DNA from: Pseudomonas alkylphenolica
Lineage (GTDB): Bacteria; Pseudomonadota; Gammaproteobacteria; Pseudomonadales; Pseudomonadaceae
Assembly (NCBI RefSeq): GCF_000746525.1
Contig: NZ_CP009048.1
Location: 4,405,501-4,469,500 of the forward strand
DNA: 64,000 nucleotides
Direction of reading: 5' to 3'
Of the stretch, positions 32,783 through 42,767 are shown in pieces. The notes under the pieces are model-generated. The model saw only the letters and a program-made list of their open reading frames with translations, was not told where the DNA came from and did no database searches. The translations under genes and the position numbers were made by a program. Each line of letters begins with the position of its first letter. Within the stretch, counting starts at the first letter, position 1.

Positions 32783-35425
32783 ATGCATAGCCAGACACCC
32801 GAAACACAAGCACCTGTCACCTCTGCGCTGCCCAACGCCGCCCAGCATTTACGCTGGCTTGACCGCTTGAGCCGTTATCGCCAGCCAATTGGCCTGGCGG
32901 TGACCTTGCTGTTGTTCACCATCGCCCTGATCGCTTGCCGTCATCTGCTCAGCGAGCTGGACATCTATGCCCTGCATGATTCGCTGCTCAGCGTGCCACC
33001 CACGGCCCTGGCCGGAGCATTCATGGCAACGATTGCAGGGTTCATCATCCTTTTGGGTTACGAGTGGTCTGCCAGTCGCTATGCCGGCGTTCAACTGCCG
33101 CCGCGGACCTTGGTCATGGGTGGTTTCAGCGCCTTCGCCATAGGCAACGCCATCGGCCTGTCACTGCTCTCCGGCGGATCGGTGCGTTACCGACTGTATG
33201 CCCGCCAGGGTATTGGTGCCGCTGAAGTCGCGCGCATGACCCTGTTCGCCAGCCTCTCGCTCGGTTGTGCGCTACCGCCGCTGGCAGCCCTGGCAACCCT
33301 GAGCAATCTGCCAGCAGCAGCGGCAGCCTTGCATCTTCCACAAGCACTGCTGGCCGGTATTGCACTGGCTGTGCTGGGCCTGGCTGCGCTGCTGGCCTAC
33401 GGCCTGTACCGTCGTCGTCTGCCGGAGCAGCCGCAGGTAGACAACCTGCTGGTGCGCATCGGCCGCCGCACCCTGCGCCTGCCCGGCGCACGCCTGACCT
33501 TCCTGCAATTGCTGATCACCGCCCTGGATGTTGCCGCCGCGGCGACGGTGCTGTACCTGCTATTGCCTGAAGCACCGCCCTTCGGCGCATTCCTGCTGGT
33601 GTACCTGCTGGCCCTGGCTGCGGGAGTGCTGAGTCATGTTCCCGGGGGCGTCGGGGTGTTCGAGGCGATTCTGCTGGCCGCTTTCGCCGATCAACTTGGT
33701 GCCGCGCCCCTGGCCGCCGCCCTGCTGCTCTATCGCCTGATCTACGTGGTACTGCCATTACTTCTGGCCTGCGCCCTGTTGCTGAGCAGCGAGGCACGGC
33801 GGTATCTGGTTACCCGTCAGGCCATCAAGGCAGCATCCGGACTGGCTGCCCCAGTGCTGGCAGTACTGGTGTTTCTCTCTGGTGTAGTGCTGCTGTTTTC
33901 CGGCGCCACCCCGGAAATCGACGAACGTCTCGAACACCTGGGCTTCCTTATTCCCCATCGCCTGATCGACGCCTCGCATTTCGGCGCCAGCCTGATTGGC
34001 GTGTTGTGCCTGCTGCTGGCCCAGGGCCTGCGCCGTCGCCTGTCCGCCGCCTGGATGCTGACCACCATCCTGCTGCTGGTCGGCGCCCTGCTCTCGCTGC
34101 TCAAGGGCTTTGACTGGGAAGAGGCCAGTATCCTGACCTTCACCGCCTGCCTGCTGGCACTGTTCCGGCGCTCCTTCTACCGCCCCAGCCGCTTGCTGGA
34201 GCTGCCCTTCTCACCGGTCTATCTGGCAGCCAGCGCTTGCGTCATTGGCGCGTCGATCTGGCTGTTGCTGTTCGCTTATCAGGACGTGCCCTATAGCCAT
34301 CAATTGTGGTGGCAATTCACCCTGGACGCCGACGCCCCGCGCGGCCTGCGCTCGGCCCTGGGCAGCGCGGTACTGCTGGTAGCGGTCGCCCTGACCTGGT
34401 TGCTGCGTACCGCGCGCCCGGTGATTCACCTGCCAAACACCGAAGAGCTGCAACGCGCCAACCGCATTCTGCAAGCCTCGGATCAACCCGACGGCGGCCT
34501 GGCGCTGACCGGGGACAAGGCGCTGCTGTTCCACCCCGATGACGATGCCTTCCTTATGTACGCTCACCGAGGCCGCAGCCTGGTCGCCCTGTACGATCCG
34601 ATCGGCCCGGCGCACAAACGTGCCGAAATGATCTGGCAGTTCCGCGACTTGTGTGACGTGCACCATGCCCGCCCGGTGTTCTACCAGGTGCGTGCCGAGA
34701 ACCTGCCGTTCTATATGGACATCGGCCTGACCGCGATCAAGCTCGGCGAAGAGGCGCGGGTCGATCTCAAACGCTTTGACCTGGATGCCAAGGGCAAGGA
34801 GATGAAAGACCTGCGCTACACCTGGAACCGCGGTGGTCGCGACGGCTTGAGCCTGGAAGTACATGAACCGGGGCAAGCCCCGCTTGAGGAGCTGAAGGTT
34901 ATCTCCGACGCCTGGCTGAGCGGCAAGAACGTGCGCGAGAAAGGCTTTTCTCTAGGCCGATTCAGCCCAGAATACCTGCAACATTTCCGGATTGCCCTGA
35001 TCCGCTTCGAGGGACGCCCGGTAGCCTTTGCCAACTTGCTGGAAACCCACAGCCGCGAACTGGCCAGCCTCGACCTGATGCGCGCCCATCCACAGGCGCC
35101 GAAGCTGACCATGGAGTTCATGATGATCGGTCTGATCCAGCACTATAAGCACCAGGCCTACGCCCGCTTCAGTCTGGGCATGGTGCCTCTTTCCGGACTG
35201 CAGCCGCGCCGTGGCGCACCGCTGACCCAACGCCTGGGCTCAATCGTGTTCCAGCGCGGCGAGCAGCTCTATAACTTCCAGGGCCTGAGACGCTTCAAGG
35301 ACAAGTTCCAGCCTGACTGGGAACCCCGTTACATGGCCGTGCCTGCCGGACTCGATCCGCTGGTGGCACTGGCTGACACTGCCGCCCTGATCGCCGGCGG
35401 CCTGACTGGATTGGTGAAACGCTGA
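32783..35425 (+). CDS. mprF: Bifunctional flippase/aminoacyl-phosphatidylglycerol synthase (MprF family)
   Basis: An 880-residue membrane protein: about 14 hydrophobic segments in residues 30-540 (lysylphosphatidylglycerol flippase-type domain) and a soluble C-terminal DUF2156/GNAT-fold domain (from about 560; LLFHPDDDAFLMYAHRGRSL, NRGGRDGLSLEVHEPG, FSLGMVPLSGLQPRRGAP) that transfers an aminoacyl group from tRNA to phosphatidylglycerol. Size and the gene that follows match P. aeruginosa PA0920, an alanyl-PG synthase that lowers membrane charge and raises resistance to acid and cationic agents. Start at the ATG preceded by GAGGTG; the frame opens 56 codons earlier without support. Alanyl versus lysyl specificity is inferred from context. 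Confidence 0.9.
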   Translation: MHSQTPETQAPVTSALPNAAQHLRWLDRLSRYRQPIGLAVTLLLFTIALIACRHLLSELDIYALHDSLLSVPPTALAGAFMATIAGFIILLGYEWSASRYAGVQLPPRTLVMGGFSAFAIGNAIGLSLLSGGSVRYRLYARQGIGAAEVARMTLFASLSLGCALPPLAALATLSNLPAAAAALHLPQALLAGIALAVLGLAALLAYGLYRRRLPEQPQVDNLLVRIGRRTLRLPGARLTFLQLLITALDVAAAATVLYLLLPEAPPFGAFLLVYLLALAAGVLSHVPGGVGVFEAILLAAFADQLGAAPLAAALLLYRLIYVVLPLLLACALLLSSEARRYLVTRQAIKAASGLAAPVLAVLVFLSGVVLLFSGATPEIDERLEHLGFLIPHRLIDASHFGASLIGVLCLLLAQGLRRRLSAAWMLTTILLLVGALLSLLKGFDWEEASILTFTACLLALFRRSFYRPSRLLELPFSPVYLAASACVIGASIWLLLFAYQDVPYSHQLWWQFTLDADAPRGLRSALGSAVLLVAVALTWLLRTARPVIHLPNTEELQRANRILQASDQPDGGLALTGDKALLFHPDDDAFLMYAHRGRSLVALYDPIGPAHKRAEMIWQFRDLCDVHHARPVFYQVRAENLPFYMDIGLTAIKLGEEARVDLKRFDLDAKGKEMKDLRYTWNRGGRDGLSLEVHEPGQAPLEELKVISDAWLSGKNVREKGFSLGRFSPEYLQHFRIALIRFEGRPVAFANLLETHSRELASLDLMRAHPQAPKLTMEFMMIGLIQHYKHQAYARFSLGMVPLSGLQPRRGAPLTQRLGSIVFQRGEQLYNFQGLRRFKDKFQPDWEPRYMAVPAGLDPLVALADTAALIAGGLTGLVKR

Positions 35426-36717
35426 TGATTCGACGCTATTGGTTACACCTTCTGGCCACACTGCTTCTTGGCTTGCTGGTCGCAGCCCTGGGCTTCTGGC
35501 TGTGGACCCGTCCGGCTCCTGAGCCACAGCTGGAACATCTGACCCAGCTTGATGGCAGCAGCCTGACCCGGGTCACCCCCGGCACCCATGCCAAAGCCCG
35601 CGTGGCCATCGCCGTACTCCCGGACCAGGCGCTGACCGACAAGCAACTGCTGAACCTGAGCCAGAGCGGCGAGGCGCAGATGGTTCAAGTGATCCTGCCG
35701 CCAGCCGACTGCACCTTGCAAAAAGCCGCCTTGCAACAGGCCCTGCAACAACTGCAAGGCCCGGCAACCCTGGTTGCCGGCATCGGCCCCGGTGCCGCGC
35801 AAGCCTGGGACTGGCTGGCTGGCCAAAGCGATGACAAAGCCCAGGCTATCTCAGTAGATTTCAGTGTTGAACGCCCGGGCTGCGCCACACCGCTGCCCAA
35901 GTCGGCGGCTCACGGCCACTGGAGCGTCGCCTGGAACGACAACCCGGACGACGCTAGCGCCGCCTTTGTACGCGATCAAGCCAACGCCGAAACCAGCATC
36001 AGCGATTACGACATCCACCTGCCGCAAGTGCTCAAGGCACAACTGACCCAGGCTCTGGTGGGTGAAGAAGGCAATGCCATGAGCATCCCGGTGGTCGAGG
36101 TCCCGGCAGGCCAGACCACCGACACCGTGACCCTGTTCCTCTCCGGCGACGGCGGCTGGCGTGACCTGGACCGCGACGTTGCCGGAGAGATGGCCAAGCT
36201 TGGCTATCCAGTGGTCGGCATCGACACCCTGCGCTACTACTGGCAGCACAAGACACCGGAACAAAGTGCCATTGACCTGTCGGAGCTGATGCAGCACTAC
36301 CGTCAGAAATGGGGCACCAAGCGCTTCGTACTGACCGGCTACTCGTTCGGCGCAGACGTCTTGCCTGCGATCTACAACCGTCTTCCCGCTGAAGACCAGC
36401 AACGTGTTGACGCAGTCATCCTGCTGGCTTTTGCCCGCAGCGGCAGTTTCGAGATCGAAGTTGAGGGCTGGCTGGGCAACGCCGGCAAGGAAGCGCCGAC
36501 CGGACCGGAAATGGCCAAGTTGCCGGCCGCGAAGGTGATCTGCATCTATGGCGAGGAAGAAGCCGATGAAAGTGGCTGCACCGACCACACCGCGGTTGGC
36601 GAGCGCCTGAAGCTGCCAGGCGGGCATCACTTTGACGAGAACTACCCGGCGCTGGCCAAGCGCTTGATCGGTGATATCGAAAATCGCCAGGGCAAGACCA
36701 GCGTTGCCGAGCACTGA
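35425..36717 (+). CDS. Alanyl-phosphatidylglycerol hydrolase-like protein (AcvB/VirJ family)
   Basis: A 430-residue exported protein with an N-terminal hydrophobic anchor (LLATLLLGLLVAALGFWLW) and a C-terminal alpha/beta-hydrolase domain of the VirJ type: nucleophile elbow GYSFGADVLP, preceded by LFLSGDGGWRDLDRDVAGEM and followed late by LPGGHHFDENY (His). It overlaps the synthase stop by one base (TGATG), so translation is coupled. The P. aeruginosa counterpart PA0919 removes alanine from alanyl-PG in the periplasm, making a synthesis/turnover pair. Confidence 0.9.
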   Translation: MIRRYWLHLLATLLLGLLVAALGFWLWTRPAPEPQLEHLTQLDGSSLTRVTPGTHAKARVAIAVLPDQALTDKQLLNLSQSGEAQMVQVILPPADCTLQKAALQQALQQLQGPATLVAGIGPGAAQAWDWLAGQSDDKAQAISVDFSVERPGCATPLPKSAAHGHWSVAWNDNPDDASAAFVRDQANAETSISDYDIHLPQVLKAQLTQALVGEEGNAMSIPVVEVPAGQTTDTVTLFLSGDGGWRDLDRDVAGEMAKLGYPVVGIDTLRYYWQHKTPEQSAIDLSELMQHYRQKWGTKRFVLTGYSFGADVLPAIYNRLPAEDQQRVDAVILLAFARSGSFEIEVEGWLGNAGKEAPTGPEMAKLPAAKVICIYGEEEADESGCTDHTAVGERLKLPGGHHFDENYPALAKRLIGDIENRQGKTSVAEH

Positions 36718-36740
36718 TTTGGGCAAGTAACTGTCTGCCA

Positions 36741-36810
36741 GTGGGAGCGGGCTTGCCCCGCGATAGCATGTTGTCAGCCACATCGCATCGCAGGGCAAGC
36801 CCGCTCCCAC
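36741..36810. repeat. REPIN (paired REP palindrome)
   Basis: GTGGGAGCGGGCTTGCCCCG and its inverted copy flank a spacer with TTGTCAGCCACATCGC, in the gap between the hydrolase gene and the convergent kup gene. Compared with the 7.3-kb copy it has one arm mismatch (GCAGGGC). Confidence 0.92.
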
Positions 36811-36818
36811 TGTGCAGG

Positions 36819-38717
36819 TCAAATCTCGACTTGCGTACCCAGCTCGATCACCCGATTCAACGGCAGGTTGAAGAAACGCAACGTGCCGTTGGCATTCTTC
36901 AACAGGAACGCAAACAACATTGCCCGCCAACGCGCCATCCCCACCAGGCGCGAAGGAATCACAGTCTCCCGGCTCAGGAAATAGGTGGTGCGCATCGGAC
37001 TGAAGTCCAGCCCCTCCAGATGGCACAGCTTCAGCGCTGCAGGCACATCGGGCTCATCCATGAAACCGAAATGCAGTAACACCCGGTAGAAGCCCTCACC
37101 ATAGGCTTCTACTTCGAACTGCTGCTGCGTCGGCACCCGCGGCGTATCCTCGCTGACCACCGTCAACAGCACCACCTGGTTGTGCAGCACCTGGTTATGC
37201 AACATGTTATGCAACAAGGCATGTGGCACGGCATCCGCTCGCGCCGTCAGGAACACTGCCGTGCCTTCGACCCGGTGCGGTGGCTGCACACGAATACTGC
37301 CAATGAACAGCGGCAGCGGCAGGCTGCCTTCATCCAGACGCTCGACGAGGATCTGTTTGCCACGCTTCCATGTGGTCATCAGCATGAACAGCGCAATCCC
37401 CGCCAGCACCGGAAAAGCTCCGCCCTGCACCACCTTGGGTACGTTGGCGGCAAAGAACAGGCCGTCGACAAACAGAAAACCGAGCAATACCGGTACCGCC
37501 AGCACCGGCGGCCATTTCCACAGCAGCAGCATGACCGTGGACACCAACAGGGTAGTCATCAGCATGGTCCCGGTCACCGCCACGCCATAGGCCGAGGCCA
37601 GCGCATCGGACGACTCGAAACCCAGCACCAGGAGGATCACCCCGACCATCAGCGCCCAGTTCACCGCGCCGATGTAGATCTGCCCCTGTTCGTGGCTTGA
37701 GGTGTGCTGGATCTGCATGCGCGGTACATAACCGAGCTGGATCGCCTGGCGCGTCAGGGAGAAGGCCCCGGAAATCACCGCCTGGGAGGCGATCACTGTC
37801 GCCAGGGTGGCCAGGCCGACCAAAGGAATCAGCGCCCAGGCGGGAGCCAACAGGTAGAAGGGGTTACGCGCTGCCTCAGGGTTCTGCAACAGCATGGCAC
37901 CCTGGCCGAAGTAATTCAGTACCAGCGCCGGCAGTACCAGGGCGAACCAGGCCCGGGCAATTGGCTTGCGCCCGAAGTGGCCCATGTCGGCATACAGTGC
38001 CTCGGCACCGGTCAGGGCCAGAACCACAGCACCGAGAATGGCCACCCCCATGCCCGGGTGAACAATGAAGAAGCGTACCGCCCAGACCGGGTTGAACGCC
38101 TTGAGCACCTCAGGGCTCTGGGAAATGCCGTGCACACCCAGCGCCGCCAGGACAACAAACCAGGCAACCATCACCGGCCCGAACAGAATGCCGATTCGCG
38201 CCGTACCGTGCTTCTGGATCAGAAACAACGCCACCAGCACCACCAAGGCTATTGGCACCACCCAGTGATCGATACCGTCGAAGGCCAGTTGCATGCCCTC
38301 CACCGCCGACAGCACCGAAATGGCCGGGGTGATCATGCTGTCACCATAAAACAATGCAGCGCCAATCAGGCCGCAGCCCACCATCAGCGCACGCAGTTTG
38401 GGATAAGGCGCCGAAGCCCGGCGTGCCAGCGCGGTAAGGGCCATGATGCCACCCTCGCCCTGGTTGTCGGCGCGCAGGATGAACAGCACGTACTTGATCG
38501 AGACCACCCAGATCAGCGACCAGAGGATCAACGCCAGGATACCCAGCACGCCGTCATGGTTGACCGGCACCCCATAGTCGCCGGAAAACACCTCCTTGAG
38601 GGTATACAAGGGACTGGTGCCAATATCGCCGTACACCACCCCTACCGCCGCCACCAACAGGCTCAGCGGCTTCGCCGCCGAATGCCCGGAATCAGCCTGA
38701 TCGCTTGCCTGAACCAT
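36819..38717 (-). CDS. kup: Low-affinity potassium transporter Kup
   Basis: A 632-residue K+/H+ symporter: about 12 transmembrane helices in residues 20-450, beginning with the diagnostic [20 protein letters not shown], then [14 protein letters not shown] and [19 protein letters not shown], and a cytosolic C-terminal domain of about 170 residues. It imports potassium under acid or low-pH conditions in enterics. It converges with the aminoacyl-PG operon, as in P. aeruginosa (PA0917). Confidence 0.96.
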   Translation of the reverse strand: MVQASDQADSGHSAAKPLSLLVAAVGVVYGDIGTSPLYTLKEVFSGDYGVPVNHDGVLGILALILWSLIWVVSIKYVLFILRADNQGEGGIMALTALARRASAPYPKLRALMVGCGLIGAALFYGDSMITPAISVLSAVEGMQLAFDGIDHWVVPIALVVLVALFLIQKHGTARIGILFGPVMVAWFVVLAALGVHGISQSPEVLKAFNPVWAVRFFIVHPGMGVAILGAVVLALTGAEALYADMGHFGRKPIARAWFALVLPALVLNYFGQGAMLLQNPEAARNPFYLLAPAWALIPLVGLATLATVIASQAVISGAFSLTRQAIQLGYVPRMQIQHTSSHEQGQIYIGAVNWALMVGVILLVLGFESSDALASAYGVAVTGTMLMTTLLVSTVMLLLWKWPPVLAVPVLLGFLFVDGLFFAANVPKVVQGGAFPVLAGIALFMLMTTWKRGKQILVERLDEGSLPLPLFIGSIRVQPPHRVEGTAVFLTARADAVPHALLHNMLHNQVLHNQVVLLTVVSEDTPRVPTQQQFEVEAYGEGFYRVLLHFGFMDEPDVPAALKLCHLEGLDFSPMRTTYFLSRETVIPSRLVGMARWRAMLFAFLLKNANGTLRFFNLPLNRVIELGTQVEI

Positions 38718-38887
38718 CCGCTACTCCCGCAGCCTAGACCCTTGGGGCCGGAAAAACACACGCCAGACGCTGAGACTTTAGCGACCGCACCGCTGACGCC
38801 AACAGGACCCGATAGAAACACAGGCATATAGCCGCGAAGCATAGCCCAGGGTACAACGCATGGTTGCTAGCCAAGTGATATTACAGC

Positions 38888-38916
38888 CGTTAGGATTGCG
38901 CACTTTTCGATCAGGG
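38888..38916 (+). promoter_or_regulatory. Promoter-like repeat, copy A (upstream of kinase gene)
   Basis: TTAGGATTGCGCACTTTTCG plus GATCAGGG is nearly identical to copy B upstream of rimO (39886-39914). TAGGAT could be the -10 box; the transcript would start in the following GCGCAC. Confidence 0.6.
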
Positions 38917-38924
38917 AGCGGTAC

Positions 38925-39779
38925 ATGCGTCACCTCAGGAGCCTTACCCGAACGCTGCACAAACAGCACATTGAGGGCGTTACCTTTCATTTTGATCCGC
39001 ACCATCAGCACGAACTTTCCACCGCGGTTCGGCGCTTCTTCACAACACCCGAACAACACACCCCGCTGGACACGCCAGAAGCGACCCGCGGCGTCTTCCT
39101 GCTCGAAGGTGAGCGCAAATGGGTGCTTAAGCACAATCGCCTGATCCATTGGAAAAAGCAGCTGCAGAACTACCTGGGGCTGAAGAAGACTTTCGGCCTG
39201 CATGACCTGACCAACGAATTCATCAACCTGTCAGCGGTGGCCACCAAATCCGCTTGCGCCCCCAGTGTTGCCGCCTTTGGCTATAAAGGGCGCTTTCCAT
39301 TTCTCAAGGAAGAGTACTTGCTGGTCAGCTTTCTGGACGATCATTGCAGTGTTGATGATCGCTTGATCGCTCACCCTGAACAGGCCTCAACCTTGCTGCC
39401 ACAAGTCTTTGATCTGTTCGCGCGCATGCTCGACGAAGGCTTCGTGCACATGGACCCTCACCCGAAGAACATCCTGATCGCCCCCGATGGCCAGCTGCGC
39501 TTGATCGATTTCGAGTGTTGCGCACACGAGGTGATTGATCGCGATTTCAGTCTGGGTTTTTTAATGGGCTACTTTTTCCACTACTGGATCAAGCGCTTCA
39601 TCTGCATGGAAGACTATCGCACTTGCTGCGAAAACTACCTGAAGGTCAAACAGCCAACGTTGGACCGCAGTATTTTCATGCCTGTTTTCGAGCGCTTCCT
39701 CACCGGAAAAGTATCCCGCACAACACGTTACGCGATCCTCACCAGCCCGAAGGCGCAAGCGGCGTTCAAGGCGCAGTAA
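38925..39779 (+). CDS. WaaP/Kdo-kinase-like protein kinase-fold protein
   Basis: A 284-residue cytoplasmic protein with a compact kinase fold: a possible ATP-binding Lys in WVLKHNR (about residue 66), catalytic-loop HMDPHPKNILIAPDG (Asp and Asn at about 172-178), and LIDFECC in place of DFG. This HxDxxxxN plus DFE layout resembles lipopolysaccharide kinases (WaaP, KdkA) and related RIO-like kinases. The substrate could be an envelope sugar or a protein. It is preceded by GGGAG and by a promoter-like sequence that is nearly identical to that in front of rimO, and it sits between kup and rimO. Confidence 0.75.
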   Translation: MRHLRSLTRTLHKQHIEGVTFHFDPHHQHELSTAVRRFFTTPEQHTPLDTPEATRGVFLLEGERKWVLKHNRLIHWKKQLQNYLGLKKTFGLHDLTNEFINLSAVATKSACAPSVAAFGYKGRFPFLKEEYLLVSFLDDHCSVDDRLIAHPEQASTLLPQVFDLFARMLDEGFVHMDPHPKNILIAPDGQLRLIDFECCAHEVIDRDFSLGFLMGYFFHYWIKRFICMEDYRTCCENYLKVKQPTLDRSIFMPVFERFLTGKVSRTTRYAILTSPKAQAAFKAQ

Positions 39780-39885
39780 CCCCCAGGCACTCCAGCAGGC
39801 GGCAGCAAGCCGCTTTGCTGGAGTCCGGCATCGCCAAGCACTCGTCGTATTTCCCCGTTTAAAGCTGGTCAACTCCGTTGCGCAC

Positions 39886-39914
39886 CGCTAGAATTGCGCA
39901 CTTTTTGATCAGAG
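39886..39914 (+). promoter_or_regulatory. Promoter-like repeat, copy B (upstream of rimO)
   Basis: CTAGAATTGCGCACTTTTTG plus GATCAGAG matches copy A (38888-38916) at about 25 of 29 positions. TAGAAT is a good -10 hexamer. Confidence 0.65.
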
Positions 39915-39981
39915 GCGCTGCTAGCGCCCAACAGGACAGCGGCGCTTGCGTACGACTGTCCCCATTACACCGAGGTTAGTC

Positions 39982-41319
39982 ATGTCCACCACTCCTGCGC
40001 CAACCACGCCAAAGGTCGGCTTCGTTTCCCTAGGCTGCCCCAAAGCCCTGGTCGACTCCGAGCGCATCCTGACCCAGCTGCGCATGGAAGGCTATGAAGT
40101 CGTGCCCACCTATCAGGATGCCGATGTGGTGGTGGTCAACACCTGTGGCTTCATCGACAGCGCCAAGGCCGAGTCGCTTGAAGTGATCGGCGAAGCCATC
40201 AAGGAAAACGGCAAGGTCATCGTCACCGGTTGCATGGGTGTCGAGGAAGGCAGCATCCGTGACGTGCACCCGAGCGTACTGGCCGTGACCGGCCCGCAGC
40301 AGTACGAGCAGGTGGTCAACGCCGTGCACGAAGTGGTTCCGCCGCGTCAGGATCACAACCCGCTGATCGACCTGGTGCCGCCACAGGGCGTCAAGCTGAC
40401 CCCGCGCCACTACGCCTACCTGAAGATTTCCGAAGGCTGCAACCACAGCTGCAGCTTCTGCATCATCCCGTCGATGCGCGGCAAGCTGGTCAGCCGTCCG
40501 GTCGGCGAAGTCCTCAGCGAAGCCGAGCGCCTGGTCAAGGCCGGGGTCAAGGAGATCCTGGTGATCTCCCAGGACACCAGCGCCTATGGCGTCGACGTCA
40601 AATACAAGACCGACTTCTGGAACGGCCGCCCGGTCAAGACCCGCATGCTCGAACTGTGCGAAGCACTGAGCAGCCTGGGCGCCTGGGTTCGCCTGCACTA
40701 CGTTTATCCGTACCCGAACGTCGACGACATCATCCCGCTGATGGCTGCCGGCAAGATCTTGCCGTACCTGGACATCCCGTTCCAGCACGCCAGCCCGAAA
40801 GTACTCAAGTCGATGAAGCGTCCGGCCTTTGAAGACCGGACCCTGGCGCGCATCAAGAAGTGGCGCGAACAGTGCCCGCAGCTGATCATCCGCTCCACCT
40901 TCATCGTCGGCTTCCCGGGCGAAACCGAAGAAGACTTCCAGTACCTGCTCGACTGGCTGACCGAAGCCCAGCTCGACCGCGTCGGCTGCTTCCAGTACTC
41001 GCCCGTCGAAGGCGCACCAGCCAACGACCTGGGCCTGGAAGTCGTCCCCGATGAGATCAAGCAAGAGCGCTGGGATCGTTTCATGGCCCACCAGCAGGCG
41101 ATCAGCAGTGCCCGCCTGCAACTGCGCATCGGCCGCGAAATCGACGTGCTGATCGACGAAGTGGAAGAAGAAGGCTCGGTAGGCCGCAGCTACTTCGACG
41201 CCCCGGAGATCGACGGCAACGTGTTCATCGATGGCAACCACGGCTTCAAGCCGGGTGACACCGTACGCTGCCGGGTCACCGACGCCGACGAGTACGACAT
41301 GTGGGCTGAACCGATCTGA
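39982..41319 (+). CDS. rimO: Ribosomal protein S12 methylthiotransferase RimO
   Basis: A 445-residue radical SAM methylthiotransferase acting on Asp88 of ribosomal protein S12. N-terminal UPF0004 domain with Cys residues in [23 protein letters not shown] and [10 protein letters not shown]; the radical SAM motif is [11 protein letters not shown] (CxxxCxxC); C-terminal TRAM domain. The start is at [11 protein letters not shown] after GAGGT; the 12-codon longer frame has no SD. A strong terminator follows. Confidence 0.97.
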   Translation: MSTTPAPTTPKVGFVSLGCPKALVDSERILTQLRMEGYEVVPTYQDADVVVVNTCGFIDSAKAESLEVIGEAIKENGKVIVTGCMGVEEGSIRDVHPSVLAVTGPQQYEQVVNAVHEVVPPRQDHNPLIDLVPPQGVKLTPRHYAYLKISEGCNHSCSFCIIPSMRGKLVSRPVGEVLSEAERLVKAGVKEILVISQDTSAYGVDVKYKTDFWNGRPVKTRMLELCEALSSLGAWVRLHYVYPYPNVDDIIPLMAAGKILPYLDIPFQHASPKVLKSMKRPAFEDRTLARIKKWREQCPQLIIRSTFIVGFPGETEEDFQYLLDWLTEAQLDRVGCFQYSPVEGAPANDLGLEVVPDEIKQERWDRFMAHQQAISSARLQLRIGREIDVLIDEVEEEGSVGRSYFDAPEIDGNVFIDGNHGFKPGDTVRCRVTDADEYDMWAEPI

Positions 41320-41337
41320 TCGCATCCTGCTGAAAAT

Positions 41338-41369
41338 AGCCCTGCCGACCCTGGCGGGGCTTTTTTTTG
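41338..41369 (+). terminator. Rho-independent terminator of rimO
   Basis: AGCCCTGCC-GACCCT-GGCGGGGCT with eight T residues. Confidence 0.92.
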
Positions 41370-41408
41370 CAACTATCGTTGTCTCTGTTGCCCAAGGAGA
41401 GCAGAGCG

Positions 41409-41879
41409 ATGTACCGGCATATCAGCGTGCACACCCCCAGATTAAGCGACTACCCGGAGCTGGCGCGTGTCTGGGAGGCGTCTGTGCGGGCAACCCATGA
41501 CTTCCTGCCTGACAGCTATATCTGTCTGTTGCGCGAACTGCTGGTCAGCCAGTATCTGGACGCGGTGATGCTGATCTGCTGCAAAGACGCCAAGCAGCGG
41601 ATTACCGGTTTTGCCGGGGTTGCCGCCGGACGCGTGGAAATGCTCTTTATAGATCCGGCTGTGCGTGGCCAGGGGCTGGGCAAACGCCTGTTGCACTACG
41701 CCATCGACGAACTCAACGCCGTTGGGCTCGATGTCAACGAACAAAACCCGCAGGCTCTGGGCTTCTATTTGCACCAGGGATTCGAGGTGGTCGGCCGTTC
41801 GGAAACAGATGGCATGGGCCAACCCTACCCCTTACTGCATCTGAGGCTGATTCAGACAAAAGCCGCTCAAACCGGCTGA
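41409..41879 (+). CDS. GNAT family N-acetyltransferase
   Basis: A 156-residue acetyltransferase: the acetyl-CoA loop is VRGQGLGKRLLHYAIDEL (Q/RxxGxG/A), preceded by VEMLFIDPA (beta4) and followed by LDVNEQNPQALGFYLHQGFE (V-N-x-Q-N typical of the YjaB/small GNAT group). Substrate unknown. AAGGAG lies upstream of the ATG at 41409; the frame opens earlier inside the rimO terminator without support. Confidence 0.9.
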   Translation: MYRHISVHTPRLSDYPELARVWEASVRATHDFLPDSYICLLRELLVSQYLDAVMLICCKDAKQRITGFAGVAAGRVEMLFIDPAVRGQGLGKRLLHYAIDELNAVGLDVNEQNPQALGFYLHQGFEVVGRSETDGMGQPYPLLHLRLIQTKAAQTG

Positions 41880-42009
41880 CAGAAGACGTCATACCTTTCT
41901 GAAATGCAGCGAAATCGCAGATAAATGGCCCGACGGGCGAATGTTGCCGGACCTGGGCCCGTCCGCACGGTTACAATGGGCATCTTTCCCTATGCCTACG
42001 GCTGTCGTC

Positions 42010-42720
42010 ATGTCTGAACCCATTCGCCTTTCCAAACGCCTCATTGAACTGGTCGGTTGCTCCCGACGGGAGGCCGAACTGTACATCGAAGGCGGCTGGG
42101 TCACCGTGGACGGTGCGGTGGTCGACGAGCCGCAATTCAAAGTGACCGAGCAGAAGGTCGAACTGCAGGCCGGTGCCCGCGCCGAAGCCCTGGAGCCGGT
42201 TACCCTGCTGCTCCACCAGCCGGCCGACCTGGACCTCGACAGCGCCTGCAACAGCATCACTGCCGACAGCCTGTCAGCAGATCACAGCCAGGGCCGCCGC
42301 CCGCTCAAAGGCCACTTCGCCCGCCTCAATAACGTGGCGCCTCTGCAACAAGGCGCCAGCGGCCTGCAGGTGTTCACTCAGGACTGGCGGATCACCCGCA
42401 AGCTCGAATCCGACCTGGCCAAGCTCGAACAGGAATACGTGGTTGAAGTCAGCGGCGACATGATCGCTCACGGCCTGGAACGCCTGAACCGCGGGTTCAC
42501 CTGGAAGGGCAAGGAGCTGCCGAAGATCAAGGCCAGTTGGCAGAACGAAACGCGCCTGCGCATGGTCCTGAAAAACCCGCAGCCTGGCCTGATCGCCTTG
42601 CTGTGCAGCAGCGTTGGGGTTACCCCGGTGAGCATGCGCCGGATTCGCCTGGGCGGTGTATCCATGAGCAAGTTGCCCCTGGGCCAGTGGCGCTATCTGG
42701 CGAACACCGAAAAATTCTAG
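42010..42720 (+). CDS. RluB/E/F-like pseudouridine synthase with substituted catalytic Asp
   Basis: A 236-residue RsuA/RluF-family protein. Residues 1-60 are an S4 RNA-binding domain (RLSKRLIELVGCSRREAELY, GGWVTVDG). In the catalytic domain, the block that is RLDRDSxGLxxLTND in active enzymes aligns as PLQQGASGLQVFTQD, so the universally required Asp is a Gln (residue 113, codon 42346-42348). Downstream motifs (LEQEYVVEVSG, LRMVLKNPQPGLIALLCSSV, RRIRLGGVSM) are retained. The frame is intact and ends with a normal C-terminus. It may bind rRNA without catalysis, or be a known divergent pseudomonad group. Confidence 0.8.
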   Translation: MSEPIRLSKRLIELVGCSRREAELYIEGGWVTVDGAVVDEPQFKVTEQKVELQAGARAEALEPVTLLLHQPADLDLDSACNSITADSLSADHSQGRRPLKGHFARLNNVAPLQQGASGLQVFTQDWRITRKLESDLAKLEQEYVVEVSGDMIAHGLERLNRGFTWKGKELPKIKASWQNETRLRMVLKNPQPGLIALLCSSVGVTPVSMRRIRLGGVSMSKLPLGQWRYLANTEKF

Positions 42721-42767
42721 CAACAAGGCGCCGCCACCCGGGCGACGCCCCGAACAGGATTGTCACC

